Shown here in pieces: positions 46,455 through 55,215 of a stretch of DNA of 63,489 nucleotides. The number at the start of each line of letters is the position of its first letter. Position 1 is the first letter of the stretch. A model generated the notes under the pieces. That model worked only from the letters and a program-made list of their open reading frames with translations, did not search any database and was not told the DNA's origin. A program made the translations under genes and the position numbers. Source of the stretch: an uncultured Pelagibacteraceae bacterium (GTDB lineage Bacteria > Pseudomonadota > Alphaproteobacteria > Pelagibacterales > Pelagibacteraceae); the NCBI GenBank assembly GCA_902590285.1, contig CACIWE010000002.1, forward strand, positions 1 to 63,489, read 5' to 3'.

Positions 46455-47024
46455 ATGAAAAAAGTTTTAATAATAATAGTATTCTTATTTTATAGTAATT
46501 TAAATGCAGATGAAAATAAAAAAGCTTATTTTGCAGGGGGTTGTTTTTGGTGCATGGAAGAGTCTTTTGATCAAGTAAAAGGTGTAATCTCAACTGTTTC
46601 AGGTTACTCTGGAGGGCATTTAAAAAATCCAACTTATCAAGACGTAACATATAAAGACACTGGTCATGTAGAAGCTATTGAGGTTGTTTATGATCCTAAA
46701 ATAGTTAATTATGAAAAACTTTTAAATATTTATTGGAAAAATATTGATCCCTTTGACTCTGCAGGGCAATTTTGTGATAAAGGAAAAAGTTACAGATCTG
46801 TAATTTTTTTTCAAACACAACTAGAAAAAGAATTTATAGAAAAATCATTTAAAAAATTAGAGGAAATATTTAATAATAAAATAGTAACTTTAGTTTGGAA
46901 ATTTGAGAAATTTTACCCTGCTGAGGATTATCACCAAGATTATTACGAAAAAAATTTTATTAGATACCTTATGTACAAAAAGGGGTGTAAAAGAGAAGAG
47001 ACCTTGAAAAAAATATGGAATTGA
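46455..47024 (+). CDS. msrA: Peptide-methionine (S)-S-oxide reductase, exported
   Basis: Signal peptide; AYFAGGCFWCMEESFDQVKGVISTVSGYSGG. Confidence 0.96.
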   Translation: MKKVLIIIVFLFYSNLNADENKKAYFAGGCFWCMEESFDQVKGVISTVSGYSGGHLKNPTYQDVTYKDTGHVEAIEVVYDPKIVNYEKLLNIYWKNIDPFDSAGQFCDKGKSYRSVIFFQTQLEKEFIEKSFKKLEEIFNNKIVTLVWKFEKFYPAEDYHQDYYEKNFIRYLMYKKGCKREETLKKIWN

Positions 47025-47470
47025 AAAAATTATTAGTTGCAATTTTTTTTGTTAGTTTCATCAGCTCAGCGAAAGCTGAAATGATCAAACCCGCAGAAAA
47101 TCTATCAGCTTATGATGTAATTAAAATTCAGTTAGACGCTCTTAAAAATAATGATGACAATGATGCAGGAATAAAACAAACATGGCTATTTGCTCATCCG
47201 GACAACAAAAAGATGACAGGACCGTACGCTCGTTTTAGAATAATGCTTTATGATGTGCATTATCGAATTCTTTTAAATCACTTTTCACATAAAATAGATT
47301 TAATTATGAATACTGATAATAAATTTGTTTATGGGGTAAAAGTTTTAAGTGAAGAAAAAAAACAATTCTACTATTTATGGCATGTTGAAAAAGGTGACGA
47401 AAAAGATTGTAAAAATTGTTGGTTTACCTCAGGAGTTTCAATGCCTTCAGATCAAGGAAATTCAATTTGA
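47015..47470 (+). CDS. DUF4864 family exported protein
   Basis: SAYDVIKIQLDALKNNDDNDAGIKQTWLFAHPDNKKMTGPYARFRIML. Confidence 0.82.
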   Translation: MELKKLLVAIFFVSFISSAKAEMIKPAENLSAYDVIKIQLDALKNNDDNDAGIKQTWLFAHPDNKKMTGPYARFRIMLYDVHYRILLNHFSHKIDLIMNTDNKFVYGVKVLSEEKKQFYYLWHVEKGDEKDCKNCWFTSGVSMPSDQGNSI

Positions 47471-47667
47471 AAAGACCGCCTTTTGCTATTCGATACTTAA
47501 TTATAGGTGCAATATTAGTGGTACCACCGATAGTTAGTACCCATTATGGAACAATATATTTAGGTAAGCACAATGGTGTACTTCTTGGTTTTTGCGTTGG
47601 AATAGTTTGTGTATCTTTTGCGTGTTGGAAACTTTTTATTGATGAGTGGAGGGATGACGAGGACTAA
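47467..47667 (+). CDS. Small two-TM membrane protein, probable TTG start overlapping previous stop
   Basis: LKRPPFAIRYLIIGAILVVPPIVSTHYGTIYLGKHNGVLLGFCVGIVCVSFACWKLFIDEWRDDED. Confidence 0.6.
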   Translation: MKRPPFAIRYLIIGAILVVPPIVSTHYGTIYLGKHNGVLLGFCVGIVCVSFACWKLFIDEWRDDED

Positions 47668-48803
47668 TGAAATTCGAAATCTCAAGAAAAGGAGCCTTAA
47701 AACAGCTCGATGCTTTTATAAACAGTGAATTAACAAATTATAGTTTCAAAAGAAATTTTGATTTAGGGCCAAAAGACAAATCAAACGTATCTTGTTTATC
47801 ACCTTACATATCTCATAGATTAATAACTGAATATGAAGTTGTAAAAACTATTTTATCTAAATTTCCTTTTCAAAAAGTTGAAAAATATATTCAAGAAATT
47901 TTTTGGAGAGTTTATTGGAAAGGGTGGTTGGAGCTCAGGCCTCAAGTTTGGACTGACTTTATAGAAGATTTAAAAGGGCTAAAGGAAGATGATAATTATA
48001 AAAAAGCTGTTAAAGGCGAAACTCAAATTAAATGTTTTAATGACTGGGTAAAAGAGCTTAAAGAAAATAATTATTTACATAATCATACAAGAATGTGGTT
48101 TGCTAGCATTTGGATATTTACTTTAAATCTACCTTGGCAAAAGGGTGCAGAATTCTTTATGAAACATTTATTTGATGGTGATGCTGCTTCTAACACATTG
48201 AGTTGGAGATGGGTTGCTGGACTTCAAACTAAAGGAAAGCACTATGTAGCTCAATCATGGAATATAAGCAAGTTTACTAATAATAAATATAAGCATGTTA
48301 AATTAAATGAGAACGCTTTACCGGTAACAGACAAAAGAGAATATAAATTAAATCCACTCAATTTTATTACAGAAGATAATTTAAATGAAAATTTATTACT
48401 ATTTGAGAACGAATTAAACTTAGAAAATAAAAATTTAAAAAAATATAAAAATATTTACTTAATTTTATTGAGTAATGATGCTCGAAGAATAAAGCTTGGA
48501 CAAAAGGTATTAGATTATAAATCAGAAATAATTAATGACCAAAAAAAAAGATTTAAAGGTTTACATATCATAGATGAGGTAAAATTTCAAACTCTTGCAG
48601 ATGAAATAAACTCATTTGATATTGTTCACCCATGCATTGGGGAGAATTTTTCTTTTTTAAATTCTATAAGAAAAAAGCAAAATTTAGAATTAAACTTCGT
48701 TTTGAGTGAGGAAGATAAATTTTCTTGGCAGTTTTCTAACAAAGGATTTTTTAATTTTAAAAACAATATTCCTAAAATTTTGACTAATTTTAATTTACAA
48801 TAA
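47667..48803 (+). CDS. Photolyase/cryptochrome FAD-binding domain protein lacking the usual N-terminal antenna domain
   Basis: SCLSPYISHRLITEYEV, YIQEIFWRVYWKGWLE, HNHTRMWFASIWIFTLNLPWQKGAEFFMKHLFDGDAASNTLSWRWVAGLQTKGKHY. Confidence 0.9.
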   Translation: MKFEISRKGALKQLDAFINSELTNYSFKRNFDLGPKDKSNVSCLSPYISHRLITEYEVVKTILSKFPFQKVEKYIQEIFWRVYWKGWLELRPQVWTDFIEDLKGLKEDDNYKKAVKGETQIKCFNDWVKELKENNYLHNHTRMWFASIWIFTLNLPWQKGAEFFMKHLFDGDAASNTLSWRWVAGLQTKGKHYVAQSWNISKFTNNKYKHVKLNENALPVTDKREYKLNPLNFITEDNLNENLLLFENELNLENKNLKKYKNIYLILLSNDARRIKLGQKVLDYKSEIINDQKKRFKGLHIIDEVKFQTLADEINSFDIVHPCIGENFSFLNSIRKKQNLELNFVLSEEDKFSWQFSNKGFFNFKNNIPKILTNFNLQ

Positions 48804-48804
48804 T

Positions 48805-48930
48805 TTATTTAGAGGAACACCTCTTTGAACAATATTTTACTTTGTCCCAATTAAGCCTCCATTTTTTTCTCCAAGTAAAAGGTTTATTACAAACTGGACA
48901 AGTTTTTTTGGGCAAATTAGCTTTTTTCAT
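48805..48930 (-). CDS. DUF2256 small zinc-finger protein (missed by ORF track)
   Basis: [41 protein letters not shown]; matches the [14 protein letters not shown]...VKYCSxRC DUF2256 pattern. Confidence 0.92.
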   Translation of the reverse strand: MKKANLPKKTCPVCNKPFTWRKKWRLNWDKVKYCSKRCSSK

Positions 48931-49276
48931 TTTTCAGAAGGTGTTTATTTTTTATAAATAGAAAATAAGCTGCAATCTCATAGAAAAGATTTAATATGAA
49001 AAATAGAGGCTTAATTTTAAATATTTTATATAAAAAATTATATTTAGGAACATTTTTCCAAATTATTAAAAAAGACTCTGCGCCATCAATTACTCTACCG
49101 TCTTGTATAACATGCATTCTTCTTAAAAGTTCTTTATATGATTTTGAGGTAACTTTCTGAGCTTCTTCATTATTAGTTACATCTATCCATTCTACACTGT
49201 TATCACTATGTTTTTTGTAGTGATTGATTTCGGCTCTACAAATATTACATGAATTGTTAAAAAAAACTTTAACCAT
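48917..49276 (-). CDS. DCC family (DUF393) thiol-disulfide protein
   Basis: [22 protein letters not shown]...[10 protein letters not shown]; CxxC near N-terminus. Confidence 0.85.
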   Translation of the reverse strand: MVKVFFNNSCNICRAEINHYKKHSDNSVEWIDVTNNEEAQKVTSKSYKELLRRMHVIQDGRVIDGAESFLIIWKNVPKYNFLYKIFKIKPLFFILNLFYEIAAYFLFIKNKHLLKNEKS

Positions 49277-50759
49277 TAGTATTTTCTTTAATAAAATTAT
49301 TAGCTGCTTTAAAAATTCTTGTTTTTCTCTCTTTATTCATTTTTTCAGAAACTCTAACCATCATTGCAAGACGTGGATTTTTTAAAAAGAATTTCTTATG
49401 TCTGTCTATAAATTTCCAATATAATCCGTCCATTACATCACACCAAGGACCTTTTTTAAAATGCATCATTTTAAGAAAATAACTAGATCCACAAATATAA
49501 GGTTTAGTTGCAAATATTCCTCCATCACTAAATAACCCCATTCCATAAACATTTGGCGCCATTACCCAGTCAGATGAGTCTACGAACATTTCCATAAACC
49601 ATTTGTAAACTTGTTTAGGATTTATCTCACAAAGATTCATTATGTTTGCCAATATCATTAGTCTTTCAATATGATGTGACCAGCCGTAGTTTTTAGCATT
49701 ATTGATTGCATGATCTAATGGATCTAAACCAGTATTTCCGTCATACCAAGATTTTTTCATTTTTCTTTTATGATTAAAAAAATTAGTGTTATCTAATCGT
49801 TGATCATAGTTTTGATAAATTCCTCTCATAAACTCTCTCCAACCTATAATCTGTCTAATATAACCTTCTAAGGAATTCATAGGTACTTTATTTTCAATCT
49901 TTCTTAACTTCTCTATTATCTCCTCTGGTGCTATTAAACCTAAGTTTATAAGTGGACTTAATGCGCTATGAAAAACAGTATTTGATTTATCTGTTACTGC
50001 ATCCTCATAATCCCCAAAAAGTTTTATTCTCTCTTTCAAAAACTCATCAAGCCACTTACTTGCGTCTTTTCTTGTTGTTGGAAACCAAAATTTATCAGTA
50101 TTTCCTGGATGATCTTTAAAATTAGAATTTATAAATTTTTTAAGAGTAATCGTTTCATTAGTCTCTTTTACCTTAGAAATTATAGGAACTTTAATAGTAT
50201 TCGGAAGTTTTTTTCTATTTTCTTCATCGAAACTCCATTTATTTCCTTTTGGAGTTCCGTTCTTATTCATTAATAAATTCATTTTTGTTCTCACAATTTT
50301 ATAAAAATTTGCCATGAAAGGTCGTTTATTTTTAGAAAGGTAATCTTTAAATTCTTGTCTCTCCATTAAAAACATTGGAGATTTAATTTGGTTAATTTTT
50401 AGCGAATTTTTTTTTCCTAAATTCAAGATTCTTTTTTCAAAAAATTTATCCTCAATTTCAAAAAAGGTAATTTCTTTTACCTTTTTTTCTTTAATAGTTT
50501 TTTCTAGTTTTTTTTCGTAGGATAATTTAAAGTCTTTATTTACATCTTTATATATTAAATTAAAATTTTTTGATTTAAGCTCATCCTTAAATGATCTCAT
50601 TGAAGATAAAAACAACAGTATTTTAAGTTTGTGATGTTTTTCAAAAGTGCATAAGCCATAGTCTTCTGCCATAAAAAAAGTATGATCTTTAAAATCAGAT
50701 AGATATTTTGGGTTAAAAAGTTGATTTCCTAAAATTATAAAAAGCTTCATAGGTAACAA
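49269..50759 (-). CDS. Cryptochrome/photolyase-related protein of the PhrB/FeS-BCP family
   Basis: FIILGNQLFNPKYLSDFKDHTFFMAEDYGLCTFEKHHKLKILLFLSSMRSFKDEL; EGYIRQIIGWREFMRGIYQ; NVYGMGLFSDGGIFATKPYICGSSYFLKM. Confidence 0.93.
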   Translation of the reverse strand: MLPMKLFIILGNQLFNPKYLSDFKDHTFFMAEDYGLCTFEKHHKLKILLFLSSMRSFKDELKSKNFNLIYKDVNKDFKLSYEKKLEKTIKEKKVKEITFFEIEDKFFEKRILNLGKKNSLKINQIKSPMFLMERQEFKDYLSKNKRPFMANFYKIVRTKMNLLMNKNGTPKGNKWSFDEENRKKLPNTIKVPIISKVKETNETITLKKFINSNFKDHPGNTDKFWFPTTRKDASKWLDEFLKERIKLFGDYEDAVTDKSNTVFHSALSPLINLGLIAPEEIIEKLRKIENKVPMNSLEGYIRQIIGWREFMRGIYQNYDQRLDNTNFFNHKRKMKKSWYDGNTGLDPLDHAINNAKNYGWSHHIERLMILANIMNLCEINPKQVYKWFMEMFVDSSDWVMAPNVYGMGLFSDGGIFATKPYICGSSYFLKMMHFKKGPWCDVMDGLYWKFIDRHKKFFLKNPRLAMMVRVSEKMNKERKTRIFKAANNFIKENTNG

Positions 50760-50834
50760 AATACATATTTTATTTAGATATTACACGCGTCATTATTTGC
50801 ATGTAAATAACCTTTAATAATGTTATTTTTAATT

Positions 50835-51545
50835 ATGAAAAAAGTAATATTAGGTGCAACTGGATCAATTGGATCATCACTTGCAAAAAAACTTGTAGAG
50901 TCTGGGGATCAAGTACATTTGGTAGGGAGAGACGAAGCTAGTTTATCAGAGTTAGCAAGCGAACTAAATTCAACGTTTACAACATGTGATGTTTTAGAAG
51001 AAAATTTTTCTGAAAAAATAATTAATGATCTTAAAGACGAGCAGGTGAATGGCTTAGCTTATTGTGTTGGATCAATAGATCTTAAACCTCTGAAACTTAC
51101 TAAGAAAAGTGATTTTATGCATTCATTCAATCTTAATTTAGTTTCTGCAACAGAAATTATTAAATCTTTAGCTGATAATTTAAAAGCAAGCAAAGGGTCG
51201 ATTGTTTTATTCTCAACAGTGGCTGTACAACAAGGTTTTCCAAATCACGCTATAGTTTCATCTGCGAAAGGAGCTGTTGAAGGTTTAACTCTAGCTCTTG
51301 CCGCTGAATATGCTCCAAACATTAGAGTAAATTGTATTGCTCCAAGTTTGACTAATTCAAAAATATCAAATTTTTTACTTAAAAACGATAAGATGGCTGA
51401 GAGCATTGCTAAAATGCATCCACTAAAAAGAATTGGAGAGGGAGGGGACTCTGCATCTGTGGCAAAGTTTCTTCTAACAGATGAAAGCTCTTGGATTACA
51501 GGTCAAATCTTTGGTGTTGACGGAGGAAGATCATCTGTCGCATAA
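50835..51545 (+). CDS. Short-chain dehydrogenase/reductase
   Basis: KKVILGATGSIGSSLAKKLVESG...SSAKGAVEGLTLALAAEYAPNIRVNCIAP...DGGRSS. Confidence 0.92.
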   Translation: MKKVILGATGSIGSSLAKKLVESGDQVHLVGRDEASLSELASELNSTFTTCDVLEENFSEKIINDLKDEQVNGLAYCVGSIDLKPLKLTKKSDFMHSFNLNLVSATEIIKSLADNLKASKGSIVLFSTVAVQQGFPNHAIVSSAKGAVEGLTLALAAEYAPNIRVNCIAPSLTNSKISNFLLKNDKMAESIAKMHPLKRIGEGGDSASVAKFLLTDESSWITGQIFGVDGGRSSVA

Positions 51546-51576
51546 CAATTATTGTGTAAATATTTAAGTTGTTATC

Positions 51577-52062
51577 ATGAAAAAAATTACAGTTTTACTA
51601 ATTTCTATATTATTGAATACTAGCCTCATGGCTGCAGGAAGTGATAGTAGCAGCGATACTTCAAAAGATTCTTTATATGATGATGCTGTCAAATTAGTAA
51701 AAAGAGCTGGTAACCTTGAGAAAAAAGAAAAGTTAGATAAAGCTAAGAAGCTATACACACAAGCTTTTTCTAAATTAGAAAAGGCTTATAAATCAGATAA
51801 AAAAAATCCAGATATTTTAAATTATATGGGTTTCACTACTAGAAAAGTTGGAAATTTTGACCAGGCTGAAAAATTTTATTTAGAAGGTTTAAAAATAAAA
51901 CCAAATCACAATGGTATTAATGAATATTTAGGTGAACTTTATGTCCAGACAAATCAAATAGACAAAGCTAACGAAAGATTAGCGGTTCTTAAAAATTGCA
52001 ATTGCGATGAGTATAATGAGCTTGAGTTAATCATAAAAAATAAGGGCGTGAAAGTTTATTAA
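51577..52062 (+). CDS. Exported TPR-repeat protein
   Basis: Signal peptide; NPDILNYMGFTTRKVGNFDQAEKFYLEGLKIKPNHNGINEYLGELYVQ. Confidence 0.85.
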   Translation: MKKITVLLISILLNTSLMAAGSDSSSDTSKDSLYDDAVKLVKRAGNLEKKEKLDKAKKLYTQAFSKLEKAYKSDKKNPDILNYMGFTTRKVGNFDQAEKFYLEGLKIKPNHNGINEYLGELYVQTNQIDKANERLAVLKNCNCDEYNELELIIKNKGVKVY

Positions 52063-52436
52063 GATAAGTCTAAAGCAAATTTCTTTAACTTTTCGATCGG
52101 AATAAGTTCTAATGTTTTGACATTAGTTTTTTTTAAGTAAACTTGACAAGCAGCTCCTTCTTCAATTGCTCTTGCATACCATGTAGCACACACGCACCAA
52201 GAGTCTCCATCTTTTAAACCAGGAAAACCAAATTCGGGATGAGGTGTAATTAAATCATTACCAACTTTTTTAGACCATTGTAAAAACTCATCAGTAACTT
52301 TTGCACACACGGTGTGTACTCCTCGATCATTTTTATCCGTATTGCAACATCCGTCTCTAAACCATCCAGTTAAAGGATCATTAGAACATGGTTCAAGGGG
52401 TTCTCCAAATACATTTTTTTGAATTTTTTCACTCAT
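52059..52436 (-). CDS. DUF2237 family protein
   Basis: NVFGEPLEPCSNDPLTGWFRDGCCNTDKNDRGVHTVCAKVTDEFLQWSKKVGNDLITPHPEFGFPGLKDGDSWCVCATWY. Confidence 0.93.
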   Translation of the reverse strand: MSEKIQKNVFGEPLEPCSNDPLTGWFRDGCCNTDKNDRGVHTVCAKVTDEFLQWSKKVGNDLITPHPEFGFPGLKDGDSWCVCATWYARAIEEGAACQVYLKKTNVKTLELIPIEKLKKFALDLS

Positions 52437-53041
52437 TTACTGAATACGTTTGCAATTTTTCTGTCAATTTCCAAATTAAAAGAAAAAGATCTTCTCTCAC
52501 CTTTAGTTTTAAATGGATAAGCAGTATGCATTAAATAGTGAGGAAACAATATCATATCACCCTCTTTTGGTTGATGATTAAAAATACACTCACTCATTAG
52601 CATTTTGCTTCCATTGATAAAGTCTATTGAGCCGTCAGTTTTGGTATTTTTTTTATTTTTAGAAATAAATTTAGGTATTTTCAAATAACCTACCCCGGAG
52701 ATATGCCCATCATGAAAATGAATGGGATTATATTCATCATTAAATTGACGAACTACCCAAAAATTTTTTATTTTTATTTTCAAAATTTTTTTACCTAAAC
52801 TTTTAAATATATAAGTTTTAACTGCTTTAAATAAAATCTTTTCTAAGTTTTTTTTTATAAAGTTTTTTGGTAATTGAAATTCTTGTTTAACTTGTCCGAC
52901 TAGTTTATTTGAATAATCTAATTTTTTTAATAAGTTCTTTTTAGAGATTATTTTATCAACCTCAGTATTTATTTTTTTTATCGTATTCTTTGATAGTTTA
53001 AGACTTGCGATTTTAGGACCAAATGGACTTAAAACTCTCAT
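52433..53041 (-). CDS. Putative 2OG-Fe(II) oxygenase (TIGR02466-like)
   Basis: IHFHDGHISGVGYLKIP...PKEGDMILFPHYLMHTAYPF...ERRSFSFNLEI (HxD...H...R). Confidence 0.85.
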   Translation of the reverse strand: MRVLSPFGPKIASLKLSKNTIKKINTEVDKIISKKNLLKKLDYSNKLVGQVKQEFQLPKNFIKKNLEKILFKAVKTYIFKSLGKKILKIKIKNFWVVRQFNDEYNPIHFHDGHISGVGYLKIPKFISKNKKNTKTDGSIDFINGSKMLMSECIFNHQPKEGDMILFPHYLMHTAYPFKTKGERRSFSFNLEIDRKIANVFSK

Positions 53042-53043
53042 AC

Positions 53044-53511
53044 TTATAATTTAGTAGGATTGGGTTGACCTTTATAAACCTCTTCAGGATCAAATTTTTT
53101 TTTCTTTTCCTTAAAATCTAACTCAATTTCTTCAGAGTTTTTAATTTGCCCCAAAGGTATTGATCGATAAAAACAAGACTTATACCCGACATGGCAACTC
53201 GCACCATTCCCAATATCTACTGACATCCATAAAGCATCCTGATCATCATCTATTCTTAAATCAATAACTTTTTGAACAAATCCACTCGTTTTACCTTTAT
53301 GCCATAAAGCTTTTTTTGATCTGCTCCAATAATGAGCTTCTTTTGTTTCAATAGTTTTTTTCAAAGCTTCTGCATTCATGTATCCATGCATCAAAAGTTC
53401 TCCAGAACTACTATCTGTAGTGGTCACAGGAATTAGACCATTGTCATCAAATTTTGGGGAGAGAAATTTTCCTTCCTCAACTTCAGATACATTTTCTCTT
53501 TTTTTAAACAT
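53044..53511 (-). CDS. hisI: Phosphoribosyl-AMP cyclohydrolase; start probably 53511
   Basis: MHGYMNAEALKKTIETKEAHYWSRSKKALWHKGKTSGFVQKVIDLRIDDDQDALWMSVDI...CHVGYKSCFYR. Confidence 0.93.
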   Translation of the reverse strand: MFKKRENVSEVEEGKFLSPKFDDNGLIPVTTTDSSSGELLMHGYMNAEALKKTIETKEAHYWSRSKKALWHKGKTSGFVQKVIDLRIDDDQDALWMSVDIGNGASCHVGYKSCFYRSIPLGQIKNSEEIELDFKEKKKKFDPEEVYKGQPNPTKL

Positions 53512-53585
53512 GATAGTAAAATAGTGAAAAAAAGACAAAATAGCAATTTGCAATAATTAATTATGTCCTATAAAAACATCATAGT

Positions 53586-54194
53586 ATGAAACTAGTTAAA
53601 GACATCAATAAAGAGTCATCGAATAAACCTCAAGTCAGTGATAAAGAGGCTGAAGAGGCGATAAAAAAATTATTAGCATGGATTGGTGAAGATCCAGGCA
53701 GAGAAGGCTTACAAGAGACCCCAAAAAGAGTGGTTAAAGCATTTAAAGAGTATTTTAAAGGCTATCATCAGAACGCAGAGGAAGATTTGTCAAAGACTTT
53801 CGGAGACGTTGAAGGCTATGATGATATGGTTATTGAAAAAAATATAACTTTAGAAAGCCATTGTGAGCATCATATGGCCCCTATAATAGGCGTTGCTCAT
53901 GTTTCTTATATTCCAAATAAAAAGGTTGTAGGTCTTAGCAAATTAGCTAGAACTGTTGAAATTTTTTCTAAACGATTACAAACGCAAGAGAGATTAACGA
54001 TGCAAATTGCAAAAACACTCATGAGTGCTTTAGATGCAAAGGGTGTAGCAGTCACTATCGATGCAGCTCATCAGTGCATGACTATGCGAGGAATAAAAAA
54101 AGAGAAAGCAACAACTGTTACAAATTATTTTTTAGGTTCTTTTAAGGAAGATTTAAGTATTCAAAATAGATACCTAAAATATATTGGAAAATAG
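53586..54194 (+). CDS. folE: GTP cyclohydrolase I
   Basis: GEDPGREGLQETPKRVVKAF, SHCEHHMAPIIGVAHVSYIPNKKVVGLSKLARTVE. Confidence 0.97.
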   Translation: MKLVKDINKESSNKPQVSDKEAEEAIKKLLAWIGEDPGREGLQETPKRVVKAFKEYFKGYHQNAEEDLSKTFGDVEGYDDMVIEKNITLESHCEHHMAPIIGVAHVSYIPNKKVVGLSKLARTVEIFSKRLQTQERLTMQIAKTLMSALDAKGVAVTIDAAHQCMTMRGIKKEKATTVTNYFLGSFKEDLSIQNRYLKYIGK

Positions 54195-55196
54195 ATGTTT
54201 GATAAATTCAAAGCTGTTGTTATAGATAATCAAAACGAAAAGTTCACAAGAGAAATTAAAGAAATAGATAAAACCCAATTAAAAGATGGAAATGTATTGG
54301 TCAAAGTTGACTATTCAAGCTTAAATTATAAAGACGCTCTTATTTTAAATGATGGAGGAAAGATCGTAAGAAAATTTCCTTTTGTTCCGGGAATAGATTT
54401 TTCAGGAACAGTTGTAGAGAGTGAAGATAGTAAATTTTCAAAAGATGATAAAGTAATTCTTACAGGATTTAGAGTAGGGGAAGCATATTATGGAGGGTTT
54501 TCTCAATACGCAAAAGTTGACTCAAATTTTTTAATTAAGATACCAAAAGAATTAGATACACATAAAGCTATGATGTTAGGTACAGCCGGTTTTACGGCCT
54601 TACTTTGCTCGTTTGCTGTAAAAGCAAAAGAAGAATTACTATTAGGTGAAAAAGTTAAAGATGTTTTAGTTACTGGTGCAACAGGCGGTGTTGGAAGTAT
54701 TGCGGTTATGATTTTATCAAAAATGGGATACGATGTTCATGCTGTTACAGGTAAAAAAGACAAAAATGATTATTTAACGGATTTAGGTGCAAAAAATATA
54801 ATCGATAGAAAAGAGTTTGAAGGTGAAAGTAAATTGCTAGAAAAAGGAGTATGGGACGGCGTAGTTGATACAGTAGGCGGATCTGCCTTAACCAAAATAT
54901 TTGCTCAAACCAAACCTGGAGGAATAGTTGCAGCTTGTGGAAATGCTGGTGGTATCAAAATTAATACAAATGTTATGCCGTTTATTATTAGAGGAGTAAA
55001 ATTGTGGGGAATTGATTCGTCAGGATCATCAGTAAAACGAAGAGAATTCGTTTGGGGAGAAGCAGCTAAGTTAATAGATTTTTCAAAGGTTCAATCATTC
55101 ACTAAAGAGCTTTCATTTACTGAACTTTTAGAAACTTATCCTAAACTCCTTAAAGGTGAGTTTTTTGGAAGAGCTATAGTAAATCCAAATAAATAA
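54195..55196 (+). CDS. acuI: Acrylyl-CoA reductase/YhdH-type quinone oxidoreductase
   Basis: SSLNYKDALILNDGGKIVRKFPFVPGIDFSGTV, LVTGATGGVGSIAVMILSKMGYDVHAVTGK. Confidence 0.88.
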   Translation: MFDKFKAVVIDNQNEKFTREIKEIDKTQLKDGNVLVKVDYSSLNYKDALILNDGGKIVRKFPFVPGIDFSGTVVESEDSKFSKDDKVILTGFRVGEAYYGGFSQYAKVDSNFLIKIPKELDTHKAMMLGTAGFTALLCSFAVKAKEELLLGEKVKDVLVTGATGGVGSIAVMILSKMGYDVHAVTGKKDKNDYLTDLGAKNIIDRKEFEGESKLLEKGVWDGVVDTVGGSALTKIFAQTKPGGIVAACGNAGGIKINTNVMPFIIRGVKLWGIDSSGSSVKRREFVWGEAAKLIDFSKVQSFTKELSFTELLETYPKLLKGEFFGRAIVNPNK

Positions 55197-55215
55197 CTTA
55201 TAATTAACTTTATTT

